Shown here: positions 16,921 through 26,301 of the stretch, one piece after another
How the letters are laid out: each line of letters opens with the position of its first letter
How positions within the stretch are numbered: position 1 is the stretch's first letter
Assembly: GCA_028281025.1 (NCBI GenBank)
Contig: JANQKR010000017.1
Coordinates: 159,763 to 223,762 of the forward strand
Length of the DNA: 64,000 nt
Source: Croceivirga sp.
GTDB lineage: Bacteria; Bacteroidota; Bacteroidia; Flavobacteriales; Flavobacteriaceae
Reading direction: 5' to 3'
Translations under genes and position numbers: made by a program
The notes under the pieces: generated by a model
Seen by the model: the letters and a program-made list of their open reading frames with translations, nothing else
Databases searched by the model: none
Told to the model about the DNA's origin: nothing

Positions 16921-19098
16921 ATGAAGCAAGATTATACCAATCCATCCAGCAAGAAAGTAAAGATTGAAGAACTAAAAAACGACCATTCAAAACAAATAGT
17001 TTCTTCTATAGATGCTTTCGGCGGGACTCTAATCCTGTTGGATATATTACAAGGCTCAAATAATGCTGAGTATTTATTACTAAATTTTCTACCCGATATC
17101 CCCAACAGTCCAATAAACGATATTAGGCAGGAAGAGACAATTGTTATAATCACTTCAGAAAATAATCAGGAACTACCCAAAGTTTTTGCCCTAAGAGATG
17201 ATTTTCCTGTTGGGTTACCGCATACCAACATCACCAAAACCCAAAGACCGGTAAGTCTTTGTGTATTCGAAGATAGGTTCGAAGAGCTCAAGCACCAATG
17301 GTCTGGCTCGTACTTTCTTCAATCCATTAAAAACTGGCTCGAACTCACGGCTAGGGATGAATTACACCAAGAGGATCAGCCATTAGAGCCTTTTGTAATT
17401 GGAAGCAAGGGAATTATTATTAATCCAAACCATATCCATGTAAAAAAATTACCTGGTGGCTATTATAAAACAACGGATAGTCCTATTGGTACTCCTATGC
17501 ATAGGTTGTCGGTATTTACCAAGCCCATAGAAAACGGTGTCGTGAATCAGAGAGTTGAGAATCTCTATAATTTGAATCAACTTTTTGCAGAAAAAGACAT
17601 TGATTTAATGGCTCTTATAAAACCTAAAATTTTCGAATTGGTGGATTTTGACGTGTCGGAAGGAATTAACGGTGATTTTTGGAAAGGCCTAGTTTTTTTG
17701 ATAGTACAAATTCCAATTTTAAGAGATAGCCGAACTGAAGAACCAACAATGGTGGGGTTTAAGATTAATGCTACTCTTGGACTATTATCTAGTATTTTTG
17801 GTCGTACTATTGTAAACCTTCACTCAATTTTTGAAGCTAAACCAGATTATAGTGAGAATCGACTCTCACCCATTGGTGTAGAGATACTAAACCCGCACCC
17901 AAGCCTAAGTAAAACAGTTGCACAGCTTTACAGTGGAATAGACCCCAAGTGGTCAGACTCTATTTTCTCTTTAATTGGTATTGGTGCTTTAGGCTCCCAA
18001 TTTTTCATGAATCTTGCACGAAGTGGTTTTGGTAAATGGAATCTTATAGATAAAGATATTTTACTCCCTCACAATTTCATCAGACATGCTTCAACAAATA
18101 CTGAGAACCATATTACGGAAAACAAAGCAGAAGCAATCTCGAATCAAGCGAATATTCTTTTAAACGACCAAGATTTCTCTAAGCCTATCCCTAAAACCAT
18201 TTATGAAGTTGAAAAAACAAAACTGCAAAAGTCCGATGCCATTATGGATATGTCTACCTCAATTGGGGTTGAACGCTATTTGGCAAACGAGTTAAAGGAT
18301 GTAAGAAAATTTTCGTCATTCTTAAATCCTATTGGCAGTGATTTGGTGATGCTTTCAGAGGATATTAAAGGTCATTATCTACTTGATATTTTAGAAATGC
18401 AATATTATAAGGGGTTATTGGCCAATCCAGATTTGGCTGAACACTTAGACTTTGAACAAGAAGGCAAGATTCGATATGCACGTGGATGTAGGGATATCAC
18501 TTCTAAAATACCTCAAGAGAATATTTCCATTTTTTCTGGCATTGCTGCAAAAGCTTTCAAGAGCAAACTAAACCAGTCCAATGCATCTATTGATCTCTGG
18601 AGAATCAACGAGTATAATGGTGTCAACTATTATAATTTTAAAATAGATAACTGGGTAGAAGAAAAAATTGAAGGATGGACAATATATTTCAATGAAAGGG
18701 TTATTGAAAAAATATCAAATTTTAGAATTGAAAAGTTGCCCAATGAGACAGGTGGTATCTTAATCGGGGCGGTTGATAACTTCTATAAGAAGGTATACAT
18801 AACTGGTACCATATTAGCCCCAGAGGATAGTATTGAAAGACCAACATTATTTATACGTGGTATCACAGGTGTAAGAGAAAAGTTAGAGGTCATCAGAAAG
18901 GTTACAAATGATAACCTTAAATATCTTGGCGAGTGGCATAGCCATCCAAAAAATTGCGGGTTAGGGATGAGTGGGGACGACAAAGTCCAATTTGCAGAAT
19001 TATTAAATGAAGCTAAACTGAATGGTCAACCAGCTCTAATGTCCATTTTTGGTGATGATAAAAAACACAAAACCTATTTTGATAATTACAAGATTTAA
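16921..19098 (+). CDS. E2-E1-JAB triple-domain ubiquitin-like conjugation protein
   Basis: 725 residues. Residues about 20-160 form an E2-like domain: His101 and catalytic-type Cys114 in RPVSLCVF, then W127 and the helix SYFLQSIKNWL. Residues about 335-560 form a ThiF/E1 adenylation domain: GIGALGSQ (353-360), acidic LIDKD (375-379), and a candidate catalytic Cys523 in ARGCRDITSK. Residues about 595-725 form a JAB/JAMM metallopeptidase: Glu609 (NETGGIL), HSH (673-675), Ser684 and Asp687. Conjugating and deconjugating activity thus sit in one chain, corresponding to CBASS Cap2 plus Cap3 fused. Markedly AT-rich (17 G/C of 60 at 18001-18060). Confidence 0.88.
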   Translation: MKQDYTNPSSKKVKIEELKNDHSKQIVSSIDAFGGTLILLDILQGSNNAEYLLLNFLPDIPNSPINDIRQEETIVIITSENNQELPKVFALRDDFPVGLPHTNITKTQRPVSLCVFEDRFEELKHQWSGSYFLQSIKNWLELTARDELHQEDQPLEPFVIGSKGIIINPNHIHVKKLPGGYYKTTDSPIGTPMHRLSVFTKPIENGVVNQRVENLYNLNQLFAEKDIDLMALIKPKIFELVDFDVSEGINGDFWKGLVFLIVQIPILRDSRTEEPTMVGFKINATLGLLSSIFGRTIVNLHSIFEAKPDYSENRLSPIGVEILNPHPSLSKTVAQLYSGIDPKWSDSIFSLIGIGALGSQFFMNLARSGFGKWNLIDKDILLPHNFIRHASTNTENHITENKAEAISNQANILLNDQDFSKPIPKTIYEVEKTKLQKSDAIMDMSTSIGVERYLANELKDVRKFSSFLNPIGSDLVMLSEDIKGHYLLDILEMQYYKGLLANPDLAEHLDFEQEGKIRYARGCRDITSKIPQENISIFSGIAAKAFKSKLNQSNASIDLWRINEYNGVNYYNFKIDNWVEEKIEGWTIYFNERVIEKISNFRIEKLPNETGGILIGAVDNFYKKVYITGTILAPEDSIERPTLFIRGITGVREKLEVIRKVTNDNLKYLGEWHSHPKNCGLGMSGDDKVQFAELLNEAKLNGQPALMSIFGDDKKHKTYFDNYKI

Positions 19099-19118
19099 AA
19101 CAATATATTCTCTATAAA

Positions 19119-19811
19119 ATGAAAACAACGGAATATTACATTAAGGCCCGGTTATTTCCGACTATAATTTGTGTTATCCCAATACTAACACTGTATTATT
19201 TCGGCTTTAGCGACAAAGTAATTGACTTTATAGCTTTCCTTAAAGGGTACAAGTGGGTAAGCGACATAACTATTTCAGTAGCCATAATTTACTTGATGAT
19301 TCAGATAAACAGATTTGTATCTAAAGAATTATTTCAAAAAATATTTTTTAAAGATGAAATAAATATGCCTACAACCAATTTCTTACTTCATTCGAGCACC
19401 TTCTTTGCAGAAAGTGTAAAAAGAAATATTCGTGAAAAAATTAAGGAAAAATTTGGTGTTGAGCTTCTTGCTAAAAATGAAGAAGACGAAAATGAACTAG
19501 AAGCCCGAAAAACTATTGTGAGTGCTGTTGCCCAAGTTAGGAATGCAACGCGTGATAATCATTTGTTGTTACAACACAATATAGAATACGGTTTTACCAG
19601 AAATTTAATTGGTGGTTGCTCAATAGCATTATTGGTTACATTACTAAACCTTTATTTTTTTAATAGTATTACTCCAAATTTATTAGCATTCAATATTAGC
19701 ATCGGATTTGGCATTCTTTATTTACTACCAATTTTATTCAGTAAGTATTTAATAAATCGGTATGGGAAATATTATGCTAAGGTATTATTTGAACAGTTTT
19801 TACAGAACTGA
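19119..19811 (+). CDS. Four-span membrane protein, putative effector of the conjugation module
   Basis: 230 residues with two N-terminal membrane helices (about 11-29 and 45-65), a charged region of about 100 residues likely in the cytosol (RNIREKIKEKFGVELLAKNEEDENE, shortened here to its character: Lys/Glu-rich helix), and two C-terminal helices (about 165-185, 190-213). I recognise no family. It lies 20 nt after the E2-E1-JAB gene, and membrane proteins are frequent killing effectors in defence operons. It is the last intact gene of the cargo; the junction with the element is under 30 nt beyond its stop. Confidence 0.75.
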   Translation: MKTTEYYIKARLFPTIICVIPILTLYYFGFSDKVIDFIAFLKGYKWVSDITISVAIIYLMIQINRFVSKELFQKIFFKDEINMPTTNFLLHSSTFFAESVKRNIREKIKEKFGVELLAKNEEDENELEARKTIVSAVAQVRNATRDNHLLLQHNIEYGFTRNLIGGCSIALLVTLLNLYFFNSITPNLLAFNISIGFGILYLLPILFSKYLINRYGKYYAKVLFEQFLQN

Positions 19812-20111
19812 TTGGGGAATGAAACATATAAATTCTACATCAAATACATCCGCATTTAAACTGCTAACCAATCGACTTCTATCTGATAAAGAAATGTGTG
19901 TATCGCTATATCGGGTCAAATAGATATCCAATTCGTTATCAAAAAGGGATTTGTTCAGCTTCAAAATGGCTTTGGCAACATTTAAAACCACATCCTTTTC
20001 ATAACTGCCATTTACACCAACGGCACCCGAATCAATGCCACCATGTCCGGGGTCAATGACCACAACGTTTTTCTGACCAAACACCAAACACATTTTTAAT
20101 AGTAAAATCAC
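19800..20111 (-). pseudogene. N-acetylmuramoyl-L-alanine amidase, truncated at 3' end by the cargo
   Basis: 103 residues from a GTG start at 20111. The N-terminal part of an Amidase_3 enzyme is clear: NVVVIDPGHGGIDSGAVG with the zinc histidine, EKDVVLNVAKAILKLN and DRSRLVSSLNADVF. Homology stops there, just where the second zinc motif (typically VSIHxN) should follow, and the frame runs through unrelated codons to a stop inside the four-span protein gene. Full enzymes are over twice as long. The break is near 19839 and marks the right edge of the cargo. Confidence 0.75.
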
Positions 20112-20287
20112 AAAACTGACGTTTCTAAGCGTTGAGCGATTCTAAGATTTTGGAGTTATCAACATAGGTGCTTCAATTTTTCGTACAGTTTGACACCAAT
20201 CCGTATCAAAAAAACACAAACAAAATCAAATATTATTTTGTATTCAGATTATTGGTTATCAGTATTTTAAATTGATTTAGATTCTAC

Positions 20288-20337
20288 TTTTCATACAGCA
20301 AAATTGCTCTAAAATGAAAAGCAAAACTGTATGAAAA
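20288..20337 (+). promoter_or_regulatory. Stem-loop over the traE start with a six-codon leader ORF
   Basis: Perfect 11-bp arms TTTTCATACAG (20288-20298) and CTGTATGAAAA (20327-20337), with an inner pair TTGCT/AGCAA. The traE ATG (20331-20333) lies in the right arm. A leader ORF ATG 20314 (MKSKTV) runs through the loop and its TGA overlaps the traE ATG. This looks like translational control of the transfer operon. Confidence 0.5.
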
Positions 20338-20618
20338 GAACAACGTGCCTTACCACCTTATTAATCCTGATTTCAACTCCGATTTTTGCCCAGATCGGGG
20401 GTATTGAAGATTCCGTTAACGATGTTTCCGATACCATACGGGCCATCTTTCCTATTATTCTGGGAGTCATTTTTCTAATAGGTTTCCTATTCAATGCAGG
20501 ACACTTTTTTGGTGAGAACGCAGATCTCAAAAAAGGAATTACCCGTGTATTGGTCTTCGTACTTATTGCGGGTGCGGTAGTGGGCATATTTACTTATCTC
20601 ATAGGCATCGTAGTGTAA
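20331..20618 (+). CDS. traE: Conjugative transposon protein TraE (DUF4134)
   Basis: 95 residues: a signal peptide or first helix (MKRTTCLTTLLILISTPIFA) and two hydrophobic helices. It is a VirB2-pilin-like DUF4134 protein, the usual first gene of the Bacteroidota transfer block. The start codon sits in a strong stem-loop. It is followed by traF after one nt. Confidence 0.85.
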   Translation: MKRTTCLTTLLILISTPIFAQIGGIEDSVNDVSDTIRAIFPIILGVIFLIGFLFNAGHFFGENADLKKGITRVLVFVLIAGAVVGIFTYLIGIVV

Positions 20619-20619
20619 C

Positions 20620-20904
20620 GTGAAACGCTACGAAATCTATAAGGATATCCGAAAGCGAGCAGTGATAATGGGGTTGCCCATTTCATTGTTCGCTTTGATG
20701 ATGACATCAGTCATCGGGTCATTACTGCTGATCATCTTTTCGTTCAGCTTTTTGGTCATCATATCGGTATTCCTTTTTAACGGAGGGCTATATGTGGTAT
20801 TGACACAACTGACCAAACACCCAGCCTTATTGTATTTCAAAAAAGTATTCCCAACCACCATCAGTAATAAACGAGAAAGTCAACTCCAATATGAAGAAAA
20901 TTAA
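20620..20904 (+). CDS. traF: Conjugative transposon protein TraF (DUF4133)
   Basis: 94 residues from a GTG start. Two adjacent membrane helices (LPISLFALMMTSVIGSLLL and SFLVIISVFLFNGGLYVVL), the VirB3-like layout of DUF4133. It overlaps traG by 14 nt. Confidence 0.85.
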   Translation: MKRYEIYKDIRKRAVIMGLPISLFALMMTSVIGSLLLIIFSFSFLVIISVFLFNGGLYVVLTQLTKHPALLYFKKVFPTTISNKRESQLQYEEN

Positions 20905-23296
20905 CCTATCCGCATATCATCCTATCCTGAGCATAGAAAAGCACATCGTTTTTGCCAGTAATGGCAATGTTGTATTGTGCTATAAAGCAGACCTGCCAGA
21001 AATCTATTCCCTATCCTCAACCGATTTTGAGGACATACACGGCTCTTGGTTTCAGGCATTCAAGTCCTTGCCAACAAGTACGGTTATCCATAAGCAGGAT
21101 ATCTACAAAAAACATCGCTATGAGGCCAATAATCTACCAAACGAAAGCTTTTTGGAAAAGGCGACCTATCGATATTTTAAGGAAAGGGAATGCCTAATCC
21201 ATCAATCCTATTTGTACTTCACGCTGCCTTTGGATAAACCATTGAATGCTTCCAAGTTTACCAACCCTTTCCGTAAAGTGGAAAAGGGCATTCATAAACA
21301 ACTGGACCATAATGTTCAGGAGTTTATTGCTTCGGTAAACGATGCGGTTTCCTTTATCAATAACAGCCGCAGGGTGTCCCTGAGACAATTAAAAGAGAAC
21401 GAAATTTTACAGCTTACGAGTGCATACTTCAATGGTTTTAATGAGGGCTTTGATACGGATATTCAATTAAAAAAGTCGGCCATTGAAATTGGTGAGAACC
21501 ATTTTGATGTATTGGCTGTAAATAGCGAACTCTGTTTCGGTGATGTAGTACAAAGCAGTAAGACCAATGACAAGTTTACTTCGAATGATTTTGTGTTCCA
21601 TCAGGGTTTTATTGATGGCTTGGGACTGGACCTGAATGAAAACCACATCATCAACCAAATCATTTACCTGGATGACAAACACAAATGGAGAAAATTGTTG
21701 GACAAGAAAATTGAAGAGCTTAACAAAAGTTCCAACTTCGGAACACAGAACAAGGTCGTTCAAAAGAAGATTGAAGCTATTGTTGCTAGAATTAATGAAG
21801 ACGATAGTTCAAGAATTATACGTGGGCATCTCAACATTGTTTTCTGGTGTCCGGAAGCCGGACGGCTAAAAACTATTGCCTCGAAGATCAAGACCGAATT
21901 TAAGGAGCTGGACATCGTACCGTACTATCCGAAAGGGGAAGAACGAAAGCATTACTTCCTTAACTCTTATTGTTGTTTCAGTTCTAATTTTTCCAACGAA
22001 GATCTGTACGTCACCGATCTGAAACATGCGTTGTGCTTATACATCAACAATACAAATTATTTGTCAGACGTCACTGGCGTCATTTTTAATGACAGACAAT
22101 ACAATATTCCAGTTTTAAAGGATGTATGGGATGAGCAAAAGAAACGCATCAAAGCCAGAAACTTTGCCATTTTCGCCCCAACGGGAGAAGGTAAATCCTT
22201 TTTGGCCAATAATATACTACGGCAATACTTCGAAGCCGACGTTCGGCTGGTCATTATCGATTTGGGAGGTTCTTACTCCAAATTTGCCAAGCTCTATCCC
22301 AATGACCATATCATCTTACGATATGAGCAGGGAAAAAATTTGGGTATCAATCCCTTTTACATTTCCAATGAAGCAGATTTGACCCCTGAGCGATTGGAAG
22401 ACCTTGCTATTTTCTTATTGGAACTAATGGTCGAGGGTAACCAGGTCTCAAAAGCCAAAGAAGTAGCTGTTAAAAAGGTGCTGCTGCATTACTACAAGCA
22501 TATCCGATCAAACCACTCACTGGCTTCTTTGTACCAGTTTATAGACGATAAAAAAGATAGCCTCATAGAGACCCTTAATATAGGGGAAGAGCATTTCAGT
22601 GTTTACAACTTCCTGCATATCCTTTCGGAATATGTAAATGATGGGTTGTACAGCTTCCTCTTCAATGTGAACAAAGACCAGACCTATAAGATTGAGGATA
22701 AGCGAATGATCGTCTTTGAACTGGATGAAGTTAAGGACAATAAGGAAATCCTTTCCGTAATGCTGAAGCTAATCAAGTCAGCTATCCAAAGAACTATTTG
22801 GCGTAACCGTTCCGAAAAAGGTATTATCCTATTTGATGAGTTTGCCAAACAGCTCAAATTCGATAATGTTCTGGAAAGCGTGGAATTCTATTATCAAGCT
22901 ATCCGAAAACAAAATGGGGCCATTGGTATCATTCTACAATCCATCAATCAATTGCCGAACAATTCCACATCGGCCAGTATCCTGGAGAATACACAGGTCA
23001 TTTACAGCCTTCGGAACGAAAAAGGGTACGAAGAACTTCAAAAGCGATTGAACCTGTCGAGCCACGATCTGAACCAATTGAAATCCATTCGAAACAACCT
23101 TACGGGAGATAGAAAGTACACGGAAATGTTCATCAAGATCGGGAAGGAGAGCAACATCTTTCGTCTCGAAGTACCCAAAGAGGTCTATGCCGCTTACCTC
23201 ACGGATGGGAAGGAAAACGAGGCCATAATGGCCATTTATAATGACACCAATAATATGGAAGAAGCCATAAACATATTCATTAAACACCGGCCATAG
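20891..23296 (+). CDS. traG: Conjugation ATPase TraG (VirB4-like)
   Basis: 801 residues. The Walker A motif is APTGEGKSFLANN (about residue 430), and Walker B is GIILFDEFAKQL (about 643). A further motif is RKQNGAIGIILQSINQL. The N-terminal half is the variable VirB4 domain. It powers assembly of the type IV secretion channel. Length and motifs are complete, so this subunit should be functional. Confidence 0.92.
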   Translation: MKKINLSAYHPILSIEKHIVFASNGNVVLCYKADLPEIYSLSSTDFEDIHGSWFQAFKSLPTSTVIHKQDIYKKHRYEANNLPNESFLEKATYRYFKERECLIHQSYLYFTLPLDKPLNASKFTNPFRKVEKGIHKQLDHNVQEFIASVNDAVSFINNSRRVSLRQLKENEILQLTSAYFNGFNEGFDTDIQLKKSAIEIGENHFDVLAVNSELCFGDVVQSSKTNDKFTSNDFVFHQGFIDGLGLDLNENHIINQIIYLDDKHKWRKLLDKKIEELNKSSNFGTQNKVVQKKIEAIVARINEDDSSRIIRGHLNIVFWCPEAGRLKTIASKIKTEFKELDIVPYYPKGEERKHYFLNSYCCFSSNFSNEDLYVTDLKHALCLYINNTNYLSDVTGVIFNDRQYNIPVLKDVWDEQKKRIKARNFAIFAPTGEGKSFLANNILRQYFEADVRLVIIDLGGSYSKFAKLYPNDHIILRYEQGKNLGINPFYISNEADLTPERLEDLAIFLLELMVEGNQVSKAKEVAVKKVLLHYYKHIRSNHSLASLYQFIDDKKDSLIETLNIGEEHFSVYNFLHILSEYVNDGLYSFLFNVNKDQTYKIEDKRMIVFELDEVKDNKEILSVMLKLIKSAIQRTIWRNRSEKGIILFDEFAKQLKFDNVLESVEFYYQAIRKQNGAIGIILQSINQLPNNSTSASILENTQVIYSLRNEKGYEELQKRLNLSSHDLNQLKSIRNNLTGDRKYTEMFIKIGKESNIFRLEVPKEVYAAYLTDGKENEAIMAIYNDTNNMEEAINIFIKHRP

Positions 23297-23330
23297 GCTG
23301 GTTTACTATTAATCTTTAAAAAGAACACAA

Positions 23331-23912
23331 ATGAGGAAAACAATCAAGATTCTAGTATTGGTATTTGCCATAACCATTTTATTGCCTGCCCGTGCTACGG
23401 GCCAGGGGATGCCAGTGTATGACAATACCAATTTTATCAACTTTACCAAATCCCTGATAGAATCGGCAAAACAAACCTCACAATTGCTGAAAACAGTACA
23501 GTTTCTAAAAACCCAAAAAGAGAACATAGAAAAGGTCAACAATGTCATCAGACAGCTTAAGGCAGTTCGGGAAATGGCAAAGAACAACCAACGCCTGTTC
23601 AATATTGTACAGGACGATTTACGGGAAATTCTCAATTCACCCTATATCAAACCTGATGAAGTGAATCGTATTTCAGAATCCTTTAATTCCATTATTGAAA
23701 ACTCTCTATATGGATTGGAATATATCGACCAGATATTATCCAGTAATACGCTTAAAATGACCGATGCAGAACGTGCGGAAGTCCTGAAGAACATGGAACT
23801 AAAATCCAAAGAAATGGTAGCTGAGATTGAAGCCAAAACTAAACGCTGCCGTGAGATTATTGCCTTTCGTGAAATGCAGGATAAAATCAATAATAGGGAA
23901 ACCAATTACTAA
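23331..23912 (+). CDS. traI: Secreted conjugation protein, TraI/DUF4141-like
   Basis: 193 residues with a signal peptide (MRKTIKILVLVFAITILLPA) and a long alpha-helical body (SLIESAKQTSQLLKTVQFLK and following), the VirB5-like layout of CTnDOT TraI. It overlaps the traJ start by one nt (TAATG). The assignment rests on position and architecture. Confidence 0.7.
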   Translation: MRKTIKILVLVFAITILLPARATGQGMPVYDNTNFINFTKSLIESAKQTSQLLKTVQFLKTQKENIEKVNNVIRQLKAVREMAKNNQRLFNIVQDDLREILNSPYIKPDEVNRISESFNSIIENSLYGLEYIDQILSSNTLKMTDAERAEVLKNMELKSKEMVAEIEAKTKRCREIIAFREMQDKINNRETNY

Positions 23913-24751
23913 TGGCAGGTATCTTTTTGGGCATAGGATTGGAATATGTTGATGCGGTTTTTACCACTATCAAGAACAGTGACTTTTCGCAGTATACCAT
24001 TACTGGAATGAAGACACTGGCCATTCTGTTCTTTCTTATCAATATCCTCAAAAAGTACAATGAAGGTGTTGCTAACAATGAGGGGTATACCTGGGGGCTG
24101 ACCCCTGCAGAACTGGTTAAGAATTTTGCGGTGGTTATCCTGGTCATTTTCTCAACACAGGTATTGGATGTTTTTGACACCATTCTTGTGGCCATCGAAA
24201 CCCAATATCGAGACACGGCTCCTGCGCTCCTCCCGTTACAGATGCAAGACATCGATTTGGAGCAGGATGTGGGCGCATTGGAAGCCGCCAAAAAAGCAAT
24301 GGCCATGTTATACGAAGCTTTGGTTACACCGCTGTACGGCTTAAAGATGCTGGCTTTTATCATTGGGATATTCCTTTGGTTGTTGGATTTGTTCATCTAC
24401 CCCTTATTCCTTGCAGAACGCTTCTTCCTTTTAGGTATCATGCAGGCTTTTTTTCCTTTGGTGATTAGTCTTGCTGTATTTGAAAGGTTCCGTTCATTGG
24501 CTTACAACTTCTTTAAGCTCTATGCAGGAGTATATATGTTGGTGCCTGCCTTTTTTCTCGTCAATGTGTTTGTAAACAACCTATATACAGAAATCAATAC
24601 CAACTTTTGGAACACGCTTTTTGGAACGGATTGGGGAAGTACATTTTTTGCACCATTGCTCCAATTTGGCTCCATTGGGTTTATAGTATTGTTGAAGTTC
24701 AAACTCTACAGAAGAGCGACCTCTTTTGTGTTCAAATTATTTAGTGCCTAA
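23912..24751 (+). CDS. traJ: Conjugative transposon protein TraJ (VirB6-like)
   Basis: 279 residues with about six membrane helices (e.g. LAFIIGIFLWLLDLFIYPLF and LGIMQAFFPLVISLAV). TraJ proteins form part of the inner-membrane channel. Coupled to the preceding gene by a one-base overlap. Confidence 0.85.
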   Translation: MAGIFLGIGLEYVDAVFTTIKNSDFSQYTITGMKTLAILFFLINILKKYNEGVANNEGYTWGLTPAELVKNFAVVILVIFSTQVLDVFDTILVAIETQYRDTAPALLPLQMQDIDLEQDVGALEAAKKAMAMLYEALVTPLYGLKMLAFIIGIFLWLLDLFIYPLFLAERFFLLGIMQAFFPLVISLAVFERFRSLAYNFFKLYAGVYMLVPAFFLVNVFVNNLYTEINTNFWNTLFGTDWGSTFFAPLLQFGSIGFIVLLKFKLYRRATSFVFKLFSA

Positions 24752-24755
24752 TCAA

Positions 24756-25373
24756 ATGAAAACACCTTATCAAAATATTTACAACGTCCTCCGCCTGAAC
24801 CGATTCATTGTTCTGGCAGTCGTTATTGGAGCAGTTTTGACCTGTACCATCTCAGTAATTATGGTCATAAAGCTTCACAAAGAATCCGTCAATAATGCCT
24901 TTGTGGTCAATTCGGACGGAAGTGTCATTCCCCTTAAAATGGTACAGCAAAATGAAAACTTGGAAATAGAAATATTATCACATTTAGAACTGTTCCATAC
25001 TTATTTCTACCACATTGATGCGAGCAATTATGAAAAGAACCTGGAGAAAGCTTTATGGTTAGGAAATAGTTCTATAGATGCATTGTACAGACAGAAAAAA
25101 GCTGATGGCGTCTACAATAGATTATTACAATACTCTTTGGTGCAAAAGGTATTGAAAATTGAATCAAAAATCGATATTCAAAAAGAACCCTATCGATTTG
25201 AGACCACTGTCATTTTTGAAATCAATCGTGGGTCGATAATCGACATTTATGAATTGACCACATCAGGAAGTATTGTCCATGTGGATAGAAACTTCCCCAA
25301 CAATACCCACGGATTATTGATTACCAACTTTTTTGAAAACAAACTTAAAAAGCTAGAAGATTATGAAAATTGA
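24756..25373 (+). CDS. traK: Conjugative transposon protein TraK (VirB8-like)
   Basis: 205 residues from ATG 24756 (MKTPYQNIYNVLRLNR), 4 nt after traJ. One N-terminal membrane helix (LAVVIGAVLTCTISVIMVI) and a periplasmic domain, the VirB8-like arrangement. It overlaps traM by 11 nt. Confidence 0.85.
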   Translation: MKTPYQNIYNVLRLNRFIVLAVVIGAVLTCTISVIMVIKLHKESVNNAFVVNSDGSVIPLKMVQQNENLEIEILSHLELFHTYFYHIDASNYEKNLEKALWLGNSSIDALYRQKKADGVYNRLLQYSLVQKVLKIESKIDIQKEPYRFETTVIFEINRGSIIDIYELTTSGSIVHVDRNFPNNTHGLLITNFFENKLKKLEDYEN

Positions 25374-26301
25374 AAAGAATAAAATCGTGTTTGTAGCCGT
25401 CATTTTATGTGTAGTACTGTTTATTGGTTCCTATGCCGTCATTGCATTAGGAGATGAAGAAGAACCAACGATTGAAAACAATCAGATTACAGTTCCAGAA
25501 TTGGGCGATGAGCAAAAGGAGTATGATTCCAAATTAGAAGCTCTGGACGACCTGAAAGAGGAACGGGAAACAACTGCGCCGTCGGTTTACCCTGATCATA
25601 TGATTGATGAAAAGGGTTACTTCAATCCCGATTATATGGAATATGAAAAGCAGCGTATCATTGACAGTATCTATAATGAAGGTAACATTGATTTCGAATC
25701 GGCTTCCTATCGAAGACCAATTGAGGATACTGAGCCACCTATTTCAGAAATAAAGGAAGAAACCCTAACTGCTCCCGAAACAACAATCGAACCTGAAACC
25801 AATACAATGGAACTGGGGCTGGAGCACCAATTGTTCTTTGCTTCAAACCCGTTGGAAAACGAAAACCTCATAACCCGCAATACGGATGCTTTTATTTATG
25901 TACGGGTGGATGGCACACAGACGGTTCGCAACAATTATCGTCTGCAAATGCGCCTGACCAAAGATGCGCTTATCAATGGAAGCACTTTTCGAAGAAATAC
26001 CCCTATTTATGGTTTTGTGAGCTTCAGACCCAACCGGACAATACTAACCATTACCAATATTGACCATCGTCCTGTTGAGTTGGCCGCTTACGATTTTCAG
26101 GACGGAAGCGAGGGCATTTATATTGAAAACAGCTTTAGGGCCGAGGCCACCCAAGAAGTGGTAGAGGATGTTGTGGATGACATCAATATCGTTGGTGTGC
26201 CACAAGTAAGTGGCATTAAAAGGATATTCCAGCGAAACAACCGCACTGTAAAAGTTACCGTGAACGATAATTACCAACTCATTTTAAAACCCATACTATG
26301 A
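25363..26301 (+). CDS. traM: Conjugative transposon protein TraM
   Basis: 312 residues: an N-terminal membrane helix (IVFVAVILCVVLFIGSYAVI), an acidic Pro/Glu-rich linker, and a C-terminal domain with DAFIYVRVDGTQTVRNNYRL, typical of TraM (VirB10-like) in Bacteroidota elements. The usual small traL gene between traK and traM is absent. Confidence 0.85.
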   Translation: MKIEKNKIVFVAVILCVVLFIGSYAVIALGDEEEPTIENNQITVPELGDEQKEYDSKLEALDDLKEERETTAPSVYPDHMIDEKGYFNPDYMEYEKQRIIDSIYNEGNIDFESASYRRPIEDTEPPISEIKEETLTAPETTIEPETNTMELGLEHQLFFASNPLENENLITRNTDAFIYVRVDGTQTVRNNYRLQMRLTKDALINGSTFRRNTPIYGFVSFRPNRTILTITNIDHRPVELAAYDFQDGSEGIYIENSFRAEATQEVVEDVVDDINIVGVPQVSGIKRIFQRNNRTVKVTVNDNYQLILKPIL

